Origin: Bryobacterales bacterium
GTDB taxonomy: Bacteria; Acidobacteriota; Terriglobia; Bryobacterales; Bryobacteraceae
Assembly: GCA_016789905.1 (NCBI GenBank)
Contig: JAEUQC010000032.1
Coordinates: 23,687-87,686, forward strand
Direction: 5' to 3'
Length of the DNA stretch: 64,000 nucleotides
The position numbers were made by a program, and so were the translations under genes. Below, one piece after another: positions 34,418 to 43,192 of the stretch; the stretch's first letter is position 1, and each line of letters starts with the position of its first letter. The notes under the pieces are model-generated. The model was not told the DNA's origin and searched no databases. It worked only from the letters and a program-made list of their open reading frames with translations.

Positions 34418-34963
34418 TTGAGACAACTTACGCTTATTACTCTTACCGCCGCGTTGGGCATGGTGGCGCCGATTCAGTACAGTTTTAACGCTCCTGCCGT
34501 CACCAGCGGCCCCGTGCAAGGTGGTGCGCTTTCCTTTTCGTTCGAGGTACCCAGTCTGCTCACAGGGAACAGCATTAACCTGACGGCACTGCAGACCCTA
34601 GTGATTCCGAATCCCATAGACCCTGCCTATCCAACATTGGCAAACCTCGTTTTTGTCGAAGGGCTAGCTGGGTCCTTTGGGGGCGGGATGACCTTCACTT
34701 TCAGGGGCACGACCATCCCAGGCAGTTTGAAGAGCAGTCTGTTAGTTACGGGTTTGCTCGATCACACCGGGACGTACAGTACCGACTGGCAGCTTCTTCG
34801 GTTTCCAGCCGGCTGGGGACAGATTTCGGGCACAACCATTGCCGGAACGCTTACCGTCACGGACCTGGGAACCAACACAGTTCCCGAACCCGGCACCGCC
34901 TCTCAAGCGCTTGCGGGAATTGAGGCGTTAGCGGCGACTTCCCGAGCCAGGATGGGAGCCTAA
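34418..34963 (+). CDS. PEP-CTERM-like secreted protein, degenerate anchor
   Basis: 181 residues from TTG 34418, which has GGAGGA 9 nt upstream. A signal peptide (LTLITLTAALGMVA) is followed by a beta-rich body and, near the end, TNTVPEPGTASQALAGIEALAATSRARMGA. The VPEPGT motif and terminal basic residues are those of a PEP-CTERM sorting signal, but the helix between them carries a Glu and is too short and polar to span a membrane. The mature sequence is paralogous to the next gene (PIQYSFNAPAVTSGPV versus PFQYSLSAPAISTGPV). Whether it is still processed by exosortase is doubtful. Confidence 0.7.
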   Translation: MRQLTLITLTAALGMVAPIQYSFNAPAVTSGPVQGGALSFSFEVPSLLTGNSINLTALQTLVIPNPIDPAYPTLANLVFVEGLAGSFGGGMTFTFRGTTIPGSLKSSLLVTGLLDHTGTYSTDWQLLRFPAGWGQISGTTIAGTLTVTDLGTNTVPEPGTASQALAGIEALAATSRARMGA

Positions 34964-34966
34964 CTC

Positions 34967-35509
34967 ATGAAACTGATACTTCTACTCGCGATTGGCGCCG
35001 TGGCCGCCGCTATGGCCGCGCCCTTTCAATACAGCCTAAGCGCTCCCGCGATCTCCACTGGACCGGTCACCGGGGACGCGTTCTCGCTGACCGTCACCTT
35101 ACCCAATCTGCTACCGGGCAATCTGGCGGCGATGACCAACAATCCAACGCTGAACATCCCCAACCCTATCAATGCCGGGTATCCGGTGCTGATCGATGTG
35201 GTGGGACAAAGCACGGGAATTTTCATACGCTACTCCGACCAGTTGGGGCATACGCTAATGGGCGTAGCCAGTCCGGGCTTTCCAATTACGCAGCCCGGGA
35301 CGTACAACGTGAACTGGAATCTCATACGAACGCTGGTCGACACCGGGGTCGCCGGGAATTCCGTGACTGGAACGTTGACGATTACGAACACGGGCGTTTC
35401 CGCCGTGCCTGAGCCGTCGGCGGGTGTGCTGAGCCTGTTCGGCCTACTTCTGTTAGGTCCGGTAGCGCTCCGCGTCCGCGGCGGTTCGGGCGGTCGCAAA
35501 GCAAGGTAA
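34967..35509 (+). CDS. PEP-CTERM sorting domain protein
   Basis: 180 residues. Signal peptide MKLILLLAIGAVAAAMAA, a beta-rich body (ITQPGTYNVNWNLIR, GNSVTGTLTITNTGV) and a full PEP-CTERM tail: AVPEPSAGVLSLFGLLLLGPVALRVRGGSGGRKAR, i.e. the VPEP motif, a hydrophobic helix and a basic end. Such proteins are cleaved by exosortase and displayed on the surface or in exopolysaccharide. It starts 3 nt after the paralogue's stop and is in an operon with it. No exosortase gene lies in this window. Confidence 0.85.
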   Translation: MKLILLLAIGAVAAAMAAPFQYSLSAPAISTGPVTGDAFSLTVTLPNLLPGNLAAMTNNPTLNIPNPINAGYPVLIDVVGQSTGIFIRYSDQLGHTLMGVASPGFPITQPGTYNVNWNLIRTLVDTGVAGNSVTGTLTITNTGVSAVPEPSAGVLSLFGLLLLGPVALRVRGGSGGRKAR

Positions 35510-35644
35510 GAATTGGGCTCACGGGCGTCTTGGTGAAGATCGTCGAGTTTTGCCGAGGTGTCCGTGAGCTCTTCCCTTCCCTCTCCATTGGCCAGAGGTG
35601 CTTCGGCGCCGGTCTGCGAAGGGGAACGCAGGTTCTGACGCCCG

Positions 35645-36226
35645 CTATTTCTGCACGTCGCGCTCTAGCTCGCGATGAAGCCATGCCTGGGCTACACGTA
35701 ACTGACGGCGCACGGTCTGGACGGGCGTGTCGAGCGCTTCGGCCGATTCCTCGGCAGTCAAGCCTCCGAAAAAGCGCATTTCAATCAGCTTCGCTTGCCG
35801 CGGGTCCAATTGGCTGAGCGCATCAATGGCGTCGGCAATGCGAATGATCCATTCTTCGCCGGCATTGAGAGCGTGCATAGACAGGTTAAACGTAATCCGG
35901 GCGCCCGGAAGAGAGCGCTTGGCCGATTTCTTACGGCGCGCCAAATCAACCAGGACCTGGCGCATGATCTGGGACGCGAGGCCGAAGAAATGGGCACGCG
36001 AGGAAAGGTCGAGTTGGCTGGGCCCAGCCAAGCGCAGGTAGGCTTCATGGACGAGTGCGATCGGTTGCAGGGTATGATCCCGCCGCTCGGTTCGCAAGTA
36101 GGAAGCGGTCATGCGCTTCAATTCCGGATACACCAAAGGGACGAGATCGTTGAGAACGGCTCGGTCGCCATTCTTTAGTTGCTGAAGGAGAAGGGTAATA
36201 GGGCCGGCGCCGGGCATGTGTTTCAC
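35645..36226 (-). CDS. ECF-type sigma factor (TIGR02999-like)
   Basis: 193 residues. Region 2 is DLVPLVYPELKRMTASYLRTERRDHTLQPIALVHEAYLRLAG and region 4 LSQLDPRQAKLIEMRFFGGLTAEESAEALDTPVQTVRRQLRVAQAWLHREL. The opening ITLLLQQLKNGDR and the PIALVHEAYLRL block are typical of the TIGR02999 sigma-like group known from Solibacter and planctomycetes. GTG at 36226 or ATG at 36217. In many genomes such genes sit beside a Ser/Thr kinase; none is adjacent here, and no anti-sigma factor either. Confidence 0.9.
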   Translation of the reverse strand: MKHMPGAGPITLLLQQLKNGDRAVLNDLVPLVYPELKRMTASYLRTERRDHTLQPIALVHEAYLRLAGPSQLDLSSRAHFFGLASQIMRQVLVDLARRKKSAKRSLPGARITFNLSMHALNAGEEWIIRIADAIDALSQLDPRQAKLIEMRFFGGLTAEESAEALDTPVQTVRRQLRVAQAWLHRELERDVQK

Positions 36227-36316
36227 TTTGAGTGTACAGCGGCACCCGGTCCAATTACCCTGGCAGGGCTCTGGGGCGCGTTGGCGGAACTCCCGTAACT
36301 ATGGGACACCGAAGCG

Positions 36317-36565
36317 ATGAAAACGACGTTGGAGATTCCCGATCGGACTTTTCGCAGAGCGAAGGCGACGGCCAGCGCACTTGGGATTCCGCTGCGGGAG
36401 TATGTCACGCGGGCGGTGGAAGATAAGTTGACAAAGAGTCAACGCGCGGAGAAGCCATGGCTGGAGTGCGCAGGGGAGTTGGCCCATTTGCACAGAGAGA
36501 CGATTCGAATCCAGAAGCGCATTGATGAAGAATTTGGGCGAATCGAGCCAGAAGACTTGACTTGA
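36317..36565 (+). CDS. VapB-like antitoxin
   Basis: 82 residues. MKTTLEIPDRTFRRAKATASALGIPLREYVTRAVEDKL is a ribbon-helix-helix pattern of small antitoxins; the rest (ECAGELAHLHRETIRIQKRIDEEFGRIEPEDL) is an acidic tail that would bind the toxin. The stop TGA overlaps the TTG start of the PIN gene by 4 nt, the usual vapBC coupling. Intact. Confidence 0.8.
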   Translation: MKTTLEIPDRTFRRAKATASALGIPLREYVTRAVEDKLTKSQRAEKPWLECAGELAHLHRETIRIQKRIDEEFGRIEPEDLT

Positions 36566-36939
36566 TTTTGGATACGAATGCGCTTTCGGCGTTCTTTGAC
36601 CAAGCACCTGGGACCGTGGAGTTGGTAAGGGAAGCGCAAGACCTGGCGATACCGGTGATCGTGGCTGGGGAATTCGTCTTTGGCATCGCGCAGTCTCATC
36701 ACCGCGTCGTGTATGAACGGGCGTTGCAACGCATGTTGATGCGATGCAGGGTCCTCGCAGTTGAGATTGAAACAGCTCGACACTACGCCGCAATTCGTCT
36801 GGAATTGAAAGCCGCAGCCAATCCGATTCCGGCCAACCATTTGTGGATAGCGGCCCTCGGGCGGCAGCATTCTATGCCCGTCATGAGCCGGGACACTCAC
36901 TTCGATTCCGTTCAAGGTTTGAGACGGCTATGCTGGTAG
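36562..36939 (+). CDS. VapC-like PIN toxin with substituted catalytic residue
   Basis: 125 residues, starting at TTG 36562 inside the antitoxin stop. PIN features: LDTNALSAFF (Asp4), VIVAGEFVFGI (Glu37) and MPVMSRDTHFD. At the third acid, where VapC proteins read P-x-N-D-L-W-I-A-A, this sequence has PANHLWIAA: the codon is CAT where GAT is expected, a single-base difference. The substitution could cripple metal-dependent RNase activity. The gene ends 12 nt inside the convergent aminotransferase gene. Confidence 0.8.
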   Translation: MILDTNALSAFFDQAPGTVELVREAQDLAIPVIVAGEFVFGIAQSHHRVVYERALQRMLMRCRVLAVEIETARHYAAIRLELKAAANPIPANHLWIAALGRQHSMPVMSRDTHFDSVQGLRRLCW

Positions 36940-37869
36940 CCCGGCCAGCACGTGTTGGTAGGACGGCACCAGCCACTTGCGATAAGCGGGCAAGCGGCCG
37001 TGGGTGGCGTCACTGAACACCTGGCGCAGGCGGCGGGTGAGCGGGCCGATTTCGCCAAGACCGACGGGGCGATGGTCAATGCGGGTGACCGGTGAAAGTT
37101 CAACGGCGGTGCCGGTGAGGAAGAGTTCGTCGCAGATATAGAGTTCGCTGCGGTCAATGGAGCGTTCAACGACGGGCAGGGCGAGTTGATCGTGGGCGAG
37201 TTCGATGAGCGAGGCGCGCGTGATGCCTTCGAGAATATTGTCGCTGGGCGGGGGTGTGATGAGTTTGCCGTCGCGCACCATAAAAAGGTTGGCGGCCGCG
37301 CCTTCGGCGACATGGCCGCTTTCGGTGAGGAAGATGCCTTCATCGAAGCCGTTCAGACGGGCCTCTTCACTGGCCAGGGCGGAGTTGACGTAGGCGCCGC
37401 AGATTTTGGCGCGGCCGGGGATGGCAGTGTCTTCAATGCGCCGCCAGGAGACGATGCCGGCGTGGATGCCGTGTTCAGTATCCAGATAGGCGCCGAAGGG
37501 CATGGCGGCAATGAGATAGTCGAACTTTTCATCGGGGCAGACGCCGACACGCTGCGCCGATTTGTACACGAGGGGGCGAATGTAGATATTGGCTTCGAAG
37601 CCGTTGCGGCGGACAAGTTCGGCGGTGATTTCGGTGAGGTCAATGGCGGTAGGGCTGAGCGCCATGCGAAGGATGGAGGCGTTGCGGCGCCAGCGGGCGT
37701 AGTGTTCCAGGGGGCGAAAGAGATTCACTTCGCGGGCATCGGCGTCCCAGTAGCCGCGGATACCCTCAAAGACACCGGTGCCGTAGTGGAAGGCGTGGGT
37801 GAGGATGCCGATTTTGGCTTGAGAAAGCGGTATGTAGTTGTTTTCGAAGAAGACGATCCAATCAGACAT
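36928..37869 (-). CDS. ilvE: branched-chain amino acid aminotransferase
   Basis: 313 residues, class IV PLP aminotransferase. Marks: GILTHAFHYGTGVFEGIRGYW, LFRPLEHYARW, NIYIRPLVYK, the PLP Lys in RAKICGAYVNSALASEEARLNGFDEGIFL, and the C-terminal LYICDELFLTGTAVELSPVTRID. It transfers amino groups between Leu/Ile/Val and 2-oxoglutarate. ATG 37869 overlaps the stop of the oxidoreductase gene by 8 nt. Being last in an operon with a 2-oxoacid:ferredoxin oxidoreductase suggests it feeds 2-oxo acids to that enzyme, or uses them, not (only) general biosynthesis. Confidence 0.93.
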   Translation of the reverse strand: MSDWIVFFENNYIPLSQAKIGILTHAFHYGTGVFEGIRGYWDADAREVNLFRPLEHYARWRRNASILRMALSPTAIDLTEITAELVRRNGFEANIYIRPLVYKSAQRVGVCPDEKFDYLIAAMPFGAYLDTEHGIHAGIVSWRRIEDTAIPGRAKICGAYVNSALASEEARLNGFDEGIFLTESGHVAEGAAANLFMVRDGKLITPPPSDNILEGITRASLIELAHDQLALPVVERSIDRSELYICDELFLTGTAVELSPVTRIDHRPVGLGEIGPLTRRLRQVFSDATHGRLPAYRKWLVPSYQHVLAGLPA

Positions 37870-39268
37870 GACAGCGCTCCTGATACCGATGGGAGCCGGC
37901 GTTGAGGGCCATATGGTCAATGGCGAGCCAACGTTCGGAATGGATGAGGGAATGCATGGCCTGGTCGACGGCGGCGGCGGGAAGCAGGTGCAGCGCCTGC
38001 TGCACGACGCCGAGCATGACCATGTTGGTGGCCTTGGCGTCGCCGGCGGTTTGGACGGCGAGGCTGGTCATGGGAAGGGCGACGGCGCGCACATCGGCGC
38101 GAGCGCAATCGGCGGGGATGGCATCGCCGTTGAAGAAGACCCAACCGCCGGGCTCGACGGTGTGGAGGAATTTGCGCAGCGACGGCTCGTTGAGTGCGAT
38201 GAGGACGTTGGGATTGGTGACGAGAGGGGAATCGACTTCCTCCGAGGAAAGGCGAACGTGGCAATGGGAGGTGCCGCTACGCATTTCCGGGCCGTAGGAG
38301 GGCAGCCAGGAGACGGAGAGGCCAGCCTGCAGGCCCGCCTCGGCAAGCAGTTCACCGAGGAGAAGCACGCCCTGGCCGCCGAAGCCGGCGACCTTGATGC
38401 GGTAATCCACAGGCTCGTCCGGTTTGGCAAGGAGCGGGGGAGCGCCAGAGGGGAAGGCAAACGGCGGGGGCGGGACGGGAATGGGGTGGGTCCAGGGGTC
38501 ACGGTCGCGGATGACGCCGAGGGGGTAGACCTTGGTCATCTCATCGCGGACCCACTGCTGGGCGGCGACGGGATCCTTGCCCCAGACAGTGGGGCAGGGG
38601 GAGAGCACTTCAACGAAAGAGAAGCCGCGGCGATCCATTTGCGCCTGGATGGCGGCGCGAATGGCTTTGGCGGCGTAGAGGATCATCTTGTTGTCGCCGA
38701 GGGCGACACGTTCGATATAGGCTGGGCCATCGAGCGTGTTCAACACCTCGCAGACATGCAGGGGATAGCCTTCGTTCCAAATGGAGCGGCCGGCGGGCGT
38801 GGTGGTGGATTTCTGCCCAACCATGGAGGTGGGAGCGAGTTGGCCGCCGGTCATGCCGTAGATGGCGTTGTTGATGAAGATGGTGGTGAAGTTCTCGTCG
38901 CGGGCGGCGGCGTGAAGAATTTCAGCGGTGCCGATGGCGGCAAGATCGCCATCGCCCTGATAGGAGATGACAATGGCGTCCGGCCGGGCGCGTTTGATGG
39001 CGGTGGCGACGGCGGGGGCGCGGCCGTGGGCCACCTGGACGTTGCCGGTGTCGAAATAGAAATAGGCGAAGACGCTGCAGCCGACGGGGCTGATGAGGAT
39101 GGCGCGATCCTGAATGCCGAGATCGTCAATGGCCCGGGCGATGAGTTTGTGGACAATGCCATGGCCGCAGCCGGGGCAATAGTGGGTGGCGTTTTGATTG
39201 TCGGGTTTGCGTTCAAAGAGCGGGAAGAAGGAGCGGGAGCGCTCCTGCACGGGGCGGTATTCAGGCAT
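37862..39268 (-). CDS. 2-oxoacid:ferredoxin oxidoreductase, fused beta and gamma subunits
   Basis: 468 residues. The first 270 are the TPP-binding beta subunit: [69 protein letters not shown] with the GDGD...N TPP-Mg site, and [17 protein letters not shown] Pro-rich linker ([17 protein letters not shown]) leads to a gamma-type domain: [49 protein letters not shown]. In most organisms these are separate chains (KorB and KorC or VorB/C). It carries no iron-sulfur cysteines of its own beyond CPGCG. ATG 39268 lies 8 nt inside the alpha-subunit gene. Confidence 0.9.
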   Translation of the reverse strand: MPEYRPVQERSRSFFPLFERKPDNQNATHYCPGCGHGIVHKLIARAIDDLGIQDRAILISPVGCSVFAYFYFDTGNVQVAHGRAPAVATAIKRARPDAIVISYQGDGDLAAIGTAEILHAAARDENFTTIFINNAIYGMTGGQLAPTSMVGQKSTTTPAGRSIWNEGYPLHVCEVLNTLDGPAYIERVALGDNKMILYAAKAIRAAIQAQMDRRGFSFVEVLSPCPTVWGKDPVAAQQWVRDEMTKVYPLGVIRDRDPWTHPIPVPPPPFAFPSGAPPLLAKPDEPVDYRIKVAGFGGQGVLLLGELLAEAGLQAGLSVSWLPSYGPEMRSGTSHCHVRLSSEEVDSPLVTNPNVLIALNEPSLRKFLHTVEPGGWVFFNGDAIPADCARADVRAVALPMTSLAVQTAGDAKATNMVMLGVVQQALHLLPAAAVDQAMHSLIHSERWLAIDHMALNAGSHRYQERCHV

Positions 39269-40325
39269 GGCAGAGCTCCTGTACGCGGCTGCGGACAAAG
39301 GTCAGTACTTCGGCGGCGGTGGGCACATTGCCGCCGACACGGCTGAAGAGTTCGACGGGTTTGCGGCCTTCTACGGCGAGGCGGACATCCTCCACCATTT
39401 GGCCGGTGGAGAGTTCCACGGCAATGAAACGGGAGGCATGGCGGCTGAGGGCGCCGAGAGCGAGCGAGGGGAACGGGAAAAGCGTGATGGGCCGCAATAG
39501 TCCAACGGACAAGCCGAGGCCGCGTGCCTGGGTCACCACTTGTTTGAGGATGCGGGCGACGATGCCGTAGCCAACGAGAACGACTTCGGCGTCATCGGCG
39601 TGGAAGGCTTCGTAGCGGACTTCGTCCCGCCCCATGGCGATGTATTTGGATTCGAGAGCGCGGACGTGACGTTCCAGGGCGTCGGCCTCCAGATGGATGG
39701 ACGTGACGAAGTTAGGGCGGGTTTGCGGGGTTCCCTTGACGGCCCAGTTCTTTTCGGGAACGGCGGAGAATTCGCTGGAGAATGCGACGGGCTCCATCAT
39801 TTGGCCGATGTAGCCGTCGGCGAGGATGACGGCGGGATTGCGATATTTGTCGGCGAGTTCAAAAGCCAGGGCGGTGAGATCGGCCATCTCCTGACAAGAA
39901 TCGGGGGCCAAAACGATGTTGCGATAGCAGCCGTGGCCGCCGCCCTTGACCACCTGGAAATAGTCGCCTTGTTCGGGATTGAGATTGCCGAGACCGGGGC
40001 CGCCGCGGGTGATGTCGGCAATGACGCAGGGGAGTTCGGCGCCGGCCAGATAGGAGATGCCCTCCTGCATGAGGCTCATGCCGGGGCCGCTGGAGGCGGT
40101 CATCGAGCGGAGGCCGGCGGAGGCGGCGCCGTAGAGCATGTTGATGGCGGCGGTTTCGCTTTCGGCCTGCAGGAAGGTACCGCCGAGTTGAGGCAGATAG
40201 CGGGCGGCGCCTTCGGCGATCTCGCTGGCCGGGGTGATGGGGTATCCGTAGAAGGCGCGGCAGCCGGCGAGAATGGCGCCGCGGACGACGGCTTCGTTGC
40301 CCTTGACAAGTTGTTTGTGCGTCAT
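39261..40325 (-). CDS. 2-oxoacid:ferredoxin oxidoreductase, alpha subunit
   Basis: 354 residues from ATG 40325. It has the pyruvate-ferredoxin-oxidoreductase alpha pattern: [94 protein letters not shown], and [12 protein letters not shown]. The size and neighbour IlvE point to the 2-oxoisovalerate (VOR) type or 2-oxoglutarate type; specificity cannot be settled from sequence alone. Its start overlaps the ferredoxin stop by 4 nt and its end overlaps the beta-gamma gene by 8 nt. Confidence 0.92.
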   Translation of the reverse strand: MTHKQLVKGNEAVVRGAILAGCRAFYGYPITPASEIAEGAARYLPQLGGTFLQAESETAAINMLYGAASAGLRSMTASSGPGMSLMQEGISYLAGAELPCVIADITRGGPGLGNLNPEQGDYFQVVKGGGHGCYRNIVLAPDSCQEMADLTALAFELADKYRNPAVILADGYIGQMMEPVAFSSEFSAVPEKNWAVKGTPQTRPNFVTSIHLEADALERHVRALESKYIAMGRDEVRYEAFHADDAEVVLVGYGIVARILKQVVTQARGLGLSVGLLRPITLFPFPSLALGALSRHASRFIAVELSTGQMVEDVRLAVEGRKPVELFSRVGGNVPTAAEVLTFVRSRVQELCHA

Positions 40326-40561
40326 GCGAATGCTCCTTCGGCCACCAGTTTGTAGACGGTAAGGACGCCGGGCTCCGGGCAGACGTAGAAGCAGAGGCCG
40401 CAGCCGTTGCAGCCTTGCCCGGCGTATTCGGCGACGCGGTAGCCATTGTGATTCAGCCGGCCGCTGAGCGAGAGCAGACCCGGCTTGCAGGCTTCGACGC
40501 AGAGGCCACAGCCTTTGCAGCCTTCGGCGTCGATAGTGATTTTGCCGTTGTCGGGATTCAT
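40322..40561 (-). CDS. 4Fe-4S ferredoxin-like delta subunit
   Basis: 79 residues with two clusters: [14 protein letters not shown] and [15 protein letters not shown], each a C-x2-C-x2-C-x3-C-P-type set. This is the delta subunit or ferredoxin that takes electrons from the TPP site of the adjoining oxidoreductase. Its ATG overlaps the CoA-transferase stop and its stop overlaps the alpha-subunit start, so the set is translated together. Cytoplasmic. Confidence 0.93.
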   Translation of the reverse strand: MNPDNGKITIDAEGCKGCGLCVEACKPGLLSLSGRLNHNGYRVAEYAGQGCNGCGLCFYVCPEPGVLTVYKLVAEGAFA

Positions 40562-41874
40562 ACCAGTTCCCCTTTGTGGATGCCGGCGTATTCGAGCAGT
40601 TGGTCACGAAACGCGGGATGGGCAATGGCGGCGAGCGCTTCGGCGCGCTGCCGCAGGTTCCGGCCATGCAAATAGGCAATGCCGAATTCGGTAACAACGT
40701 AGTGAACATCGGCACGGGAAGTGACGACGCCGGCGCCGGGTTTCAACGACGGCACGATGCGGGAGACGGTGCCATCACGCGCGGTGGACGGCAGGGCGAT
40801 GATGGGCTTTCCTCCTTGTGAGCGGGCGGCGCCACGCATGAAGTCCACCTGGCCGCCGAAGCCGGAATAGGGGAGCGGGCCAATGGAATCGGCACAGACC
40901 TGGCCGGTGATGTCGACTTCGAGAGCCGAGTTGATGGACACCATCTTTGGGTTTCGGGCGATGACGAAGGGATCGTTGGTGTAGGCGATGGGGTGGAACT
41001 CAAAGGCGATGTTTTCGTGGAGGAAATCAAAAAGCGGCTGGGAGCCGAGGACAAAGCCGAGGACGATCTTGCCGCGATGAATCGACTTTTCGGCGCCGTT
41101 GACGACCCCGGATTGGACCAGGGGGATGATGCCATCGGAGACCATTTCCGAATGGACGCCCAGGTTGCGATGGCTGTGGAGTTCGGAGAGAACCGCGTCC
41201 GGAATGGCGCCGATGCCCATTTGCAGCGTGGCGCCGTCGGCAATGAGCGAGGCGACGTGGCGGGCGATGCGAGTGTGAACATCCGAGCGGCGTTCGGGGA
41301 TGGCCTGCGGCAGCGGGCGGGAGGTGTGGACGATGGCGGTGACTTCGCTGACGTGGAGCGTGCATTCGCCGTGGGTGCGGGGCATGCGGTCGTTCACTTC
41401 GACGATGACGTGATGGGCGTGGCGGGCGACGGTGAGGGAGCAATCGACGCCGGTGCCGAAGCTTAAGTTGCCATGCGCGTCGGGCGGGGCGGTTTGAAGG
41501 AAGGCGACATCGATGGGCATTTCGCCAGAGGTGACGAGGCCTTCAATTTCGCTGAGGTGAATGGGGATGTAATCGGCGCGTCCAGCGGCGACGGCGGCGC
41601 GGACGTTGGCGCCGAGGAACAGCCCGTTGTGGTGAAAGCTGGCAGCGAATTCGGGACGTGTGTAGGGCGCGTCACCGAAAGTGAGCATGTGCGCCATTTC
41701 GACATTGCGGAGTTCCGGGGCGCGGGCGGTGAGAGCTTCCACGAGGGGGATGGGCGTGTTGTGGCCGGGTTGGACCCAAACGCGATCCCCGGATCGGACG
41801 CACTGAACGGCGTCGAAAGCGGTGCGGGCTTTTGTCTCGTGAAGCGCCTGGGAAACCCTGGTTGGGGTGTACAT
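40558..41874 (-). CDS. acetyl-CoA hydrolase/4-hydroxybutyrate CoA-transferase family protein
   Basis: 438 residues from ATG 41874. Family marks: [64 protein letters not shown], the catalytic Glu in [15 protein letters not shown] and [26 protein letters not shown], ending [34 protein letters not shown]. It would swap CoA between acyl-CoA and a carboxylic acid. As the first gene of the operon it would handle the acyl-CoA made by the 2-oxoacid oxidoreductase (isobutyryl-, isovaleryl-CoA) or supply CoA esters for reductive carboxylation. Confidence 0.9.
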   Translation of the reverse strand: MYTPTRVSQALHETKARTAFDAVQCVRSGDRVWVQPGHNTPIPLVEALTARAPELRNVEMAHMLTFGDAPYTRPEFAASFHHNGLFLGANVRAAVAAGRADYIPIHLSEIEGLVTSGEMPIDVAFLQTAPPDAHGNLSFGTGVDCSLTVARHAHHVIVEVNDRMPRTHGECTLHVSEVTAIVHTSRPLPQAIPERRSDVHTRIARHVASLIADGATLQMGIGAIPDAVLSELHSHRNLGVHSEMVSDGIIPLVQSGVVNGAEKSIHRGKIVLGFVLGSQPLFDFLHENIAFEFHPIAYTNDPFVIARNPKMVSINSALEVDITGQVCADSIGPLPYSGFGGQVDFMRGAARSQGGKPIIALPSTARDGTVSRIVPSLKPGAGVVTSRADVHYVVTEFGIAYLHGRNLRQRAEALAAIAHPAFRDQLLEYAGIHKGELV

Positions 41875-41972
41875 CGGCGGCCTCTTCCTGATGAGCACCA
41901 CTACACAGTGGAGCTTTCTATCATCAGAATGAACCGATCCGATCGAGAAGTCAATAGTACACTGAGCTCGGG

Positions 41973-43133
41973 CTACGGAAGGGCGGAACGAATCTGGTGG
42001 AGACCGACGCCTAGCACAGCTTTTGCGACGGCATCGAGGGCGTCCTGGGCGCCGCCGATGTGGATGGTGCGGTGGAGATGTTCCAGGCTCTGCCCGGGGG
42101 CGAGGGCGGCGGCCGGGGAGGAGGTTTCCATTTCGTAGAAAGCGCCCATTTTGCCGTCGTCGCTATAGCTATTGATGACGTCGCCGGAGAAGGGATTGTC
42201 CTGCATTTTCCATTGGGAGTTGACGTATTTGGAAGCGCCGGCGGGAAGCGTGAATTGCACAATTGTGAGGACGCCGGACTGCGCGTCATAGCTGCCGAGG
42301 AGGGATTTGGCACGGGCGGGGCCGATGCCGATTTTGCTGCGGTAGCGGCCGTCGCCGCGGAAGAAAACGGTATTGCCGGCAGAGACGAGGCGCGCGGCCG
42401 GCACTTTGCCAAAATAATCGTCGGTGACGCCGGGGCCGGCGCCGGGGCGAATGGGAATGACGACGGTGGTGGCGGGGGAGGCGTTGAACATGCCGAGAAT
42501 CCAGACGGAGGGCAGGCCGGACTTCTCCGTCCAGGCGGAGGGGCCGGCGTTGGTGATGCGATTGTTCGATTCAAAGCCGACGATGGTGGTTCCGGCGGGG
42601 GCGGCAACGCCGAGATTGCTCCAGATTTCGGCGGGTTCGAGGACACGAACCTGGCGGTGGAGTGCGATTTGGAATGCCGTGCCGGAGTAGTTGGTGAGTT
42701 GGATGCGTTTCTGGAAAGTGACCTGGCCGGGTTGGCGAGAAGCGATGGGGTAGGCGTCGGTATCGATGGGGGGAGGGGTTTGCCAACTGGCGAGATCGAA
42801 CTTGGCGCCTTTGGAGAAGAAGATGGAGAACTGGCCGCCCTCGGGGCCGAGCCAGAAGCGGTCCTCGCCGCCGAAGGGGTTCATGTGGGGAACGAGTTTG
42901 CGGGAGGCGATGAGGTCCTTGTTGATCCAACCGTAGCCGCGGCCGGCGGGGCCGGAGCCAGTGCTGGTCATGACGCGCCCCTGCCAGGCGGGAACAACGG
43001 CGACTTGGGAGCGGCCATCTTTGCTAGTGAGGACGACAACCTCGGTGTGGCGTTTGAGGAAAGCCACGTCTTCGGAGAACTGGGCGGCGAGGGGAAGCAG
43101 GCAGGCAAGCGCGAGCACGGTGGCGCGGATCAT
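41973..43133 (-). CDS. exported DUF6786-like protein
   Basis: 386 residues with a signal peptide (MIRATVLALACLLPLAAQ). The chain is beta-rich with many short hydrophobic strands: VAVVPAWQGRVMTSTGSGPAGRGYGWINKDLI, MNPFGGEDRFWLGPEGGQFSIFF, TFQKRIQLTNYSGTAFQIALHRQVRVL, and a C-terminal SPAAALAPGQSLEHLHRTIHIGGA. This resembles DUF6786 proteins and more distantly the aldose-epimerase (galactose mutarotase) sandwich, where Glu and His act on sugars; family name is recalled, not searched. Stands alone between the CoA-transferase and the threonine synthase, divergent from the latter. Confidence 0.65.
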   Translation of the reverse strand: MIRATVLALACLLPLAAQFSEDVAFLKRHTEVVVLTSKDGRSQVAVVPAWQGRVMTSTGSGPAGRGYGWINKDLIASRKLVPHMNPFGGEDRFWLGPEGGQFSIFFSKGAKFDLASWQTPPPIDTDAYPIASRQPGQVTFQKRIQLTNYSGTAFQIALHRQVRVLEPAEIWSNLGVAAPAGTTIVGFESNNRITNAGPSAWTEKSGLPSVWILGMFNASPATTVVIPIRPGAGPGVTDDYFGKVPAARLVSAGNTVFFRGDGRYRSKIGIGPARAKSLLGSYDAQSGVLTIVQFTLPAGASKYVNSQWKMQDNPFSGDVINSYSDDGKMGAFYEMETSSPAAALAPGQSLEHLHRTIHIGGAQDALDAVAKAVLGVGLHQIRSALP

Positions 43134-43192
43134 GATGTTCCTACGTTATCAAGCGATGTGGCATTGGGGTGGAATTGGTAGCCTGAAGATTC

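Noticed and set aside
26780..36900. A prophage or intact insertion sequence in the accessory region
   Set aside because: No integrase, transposase, terminase or structural gene is recognisable, and no terminal repeats or target duplications were seen.
37838..39346. 502-codon plus-strand frame rich in Gly and Asp
   Set aside because: Antisense to the oxidoreductase beta-gamma fusion, whose TPP motifs are intact.
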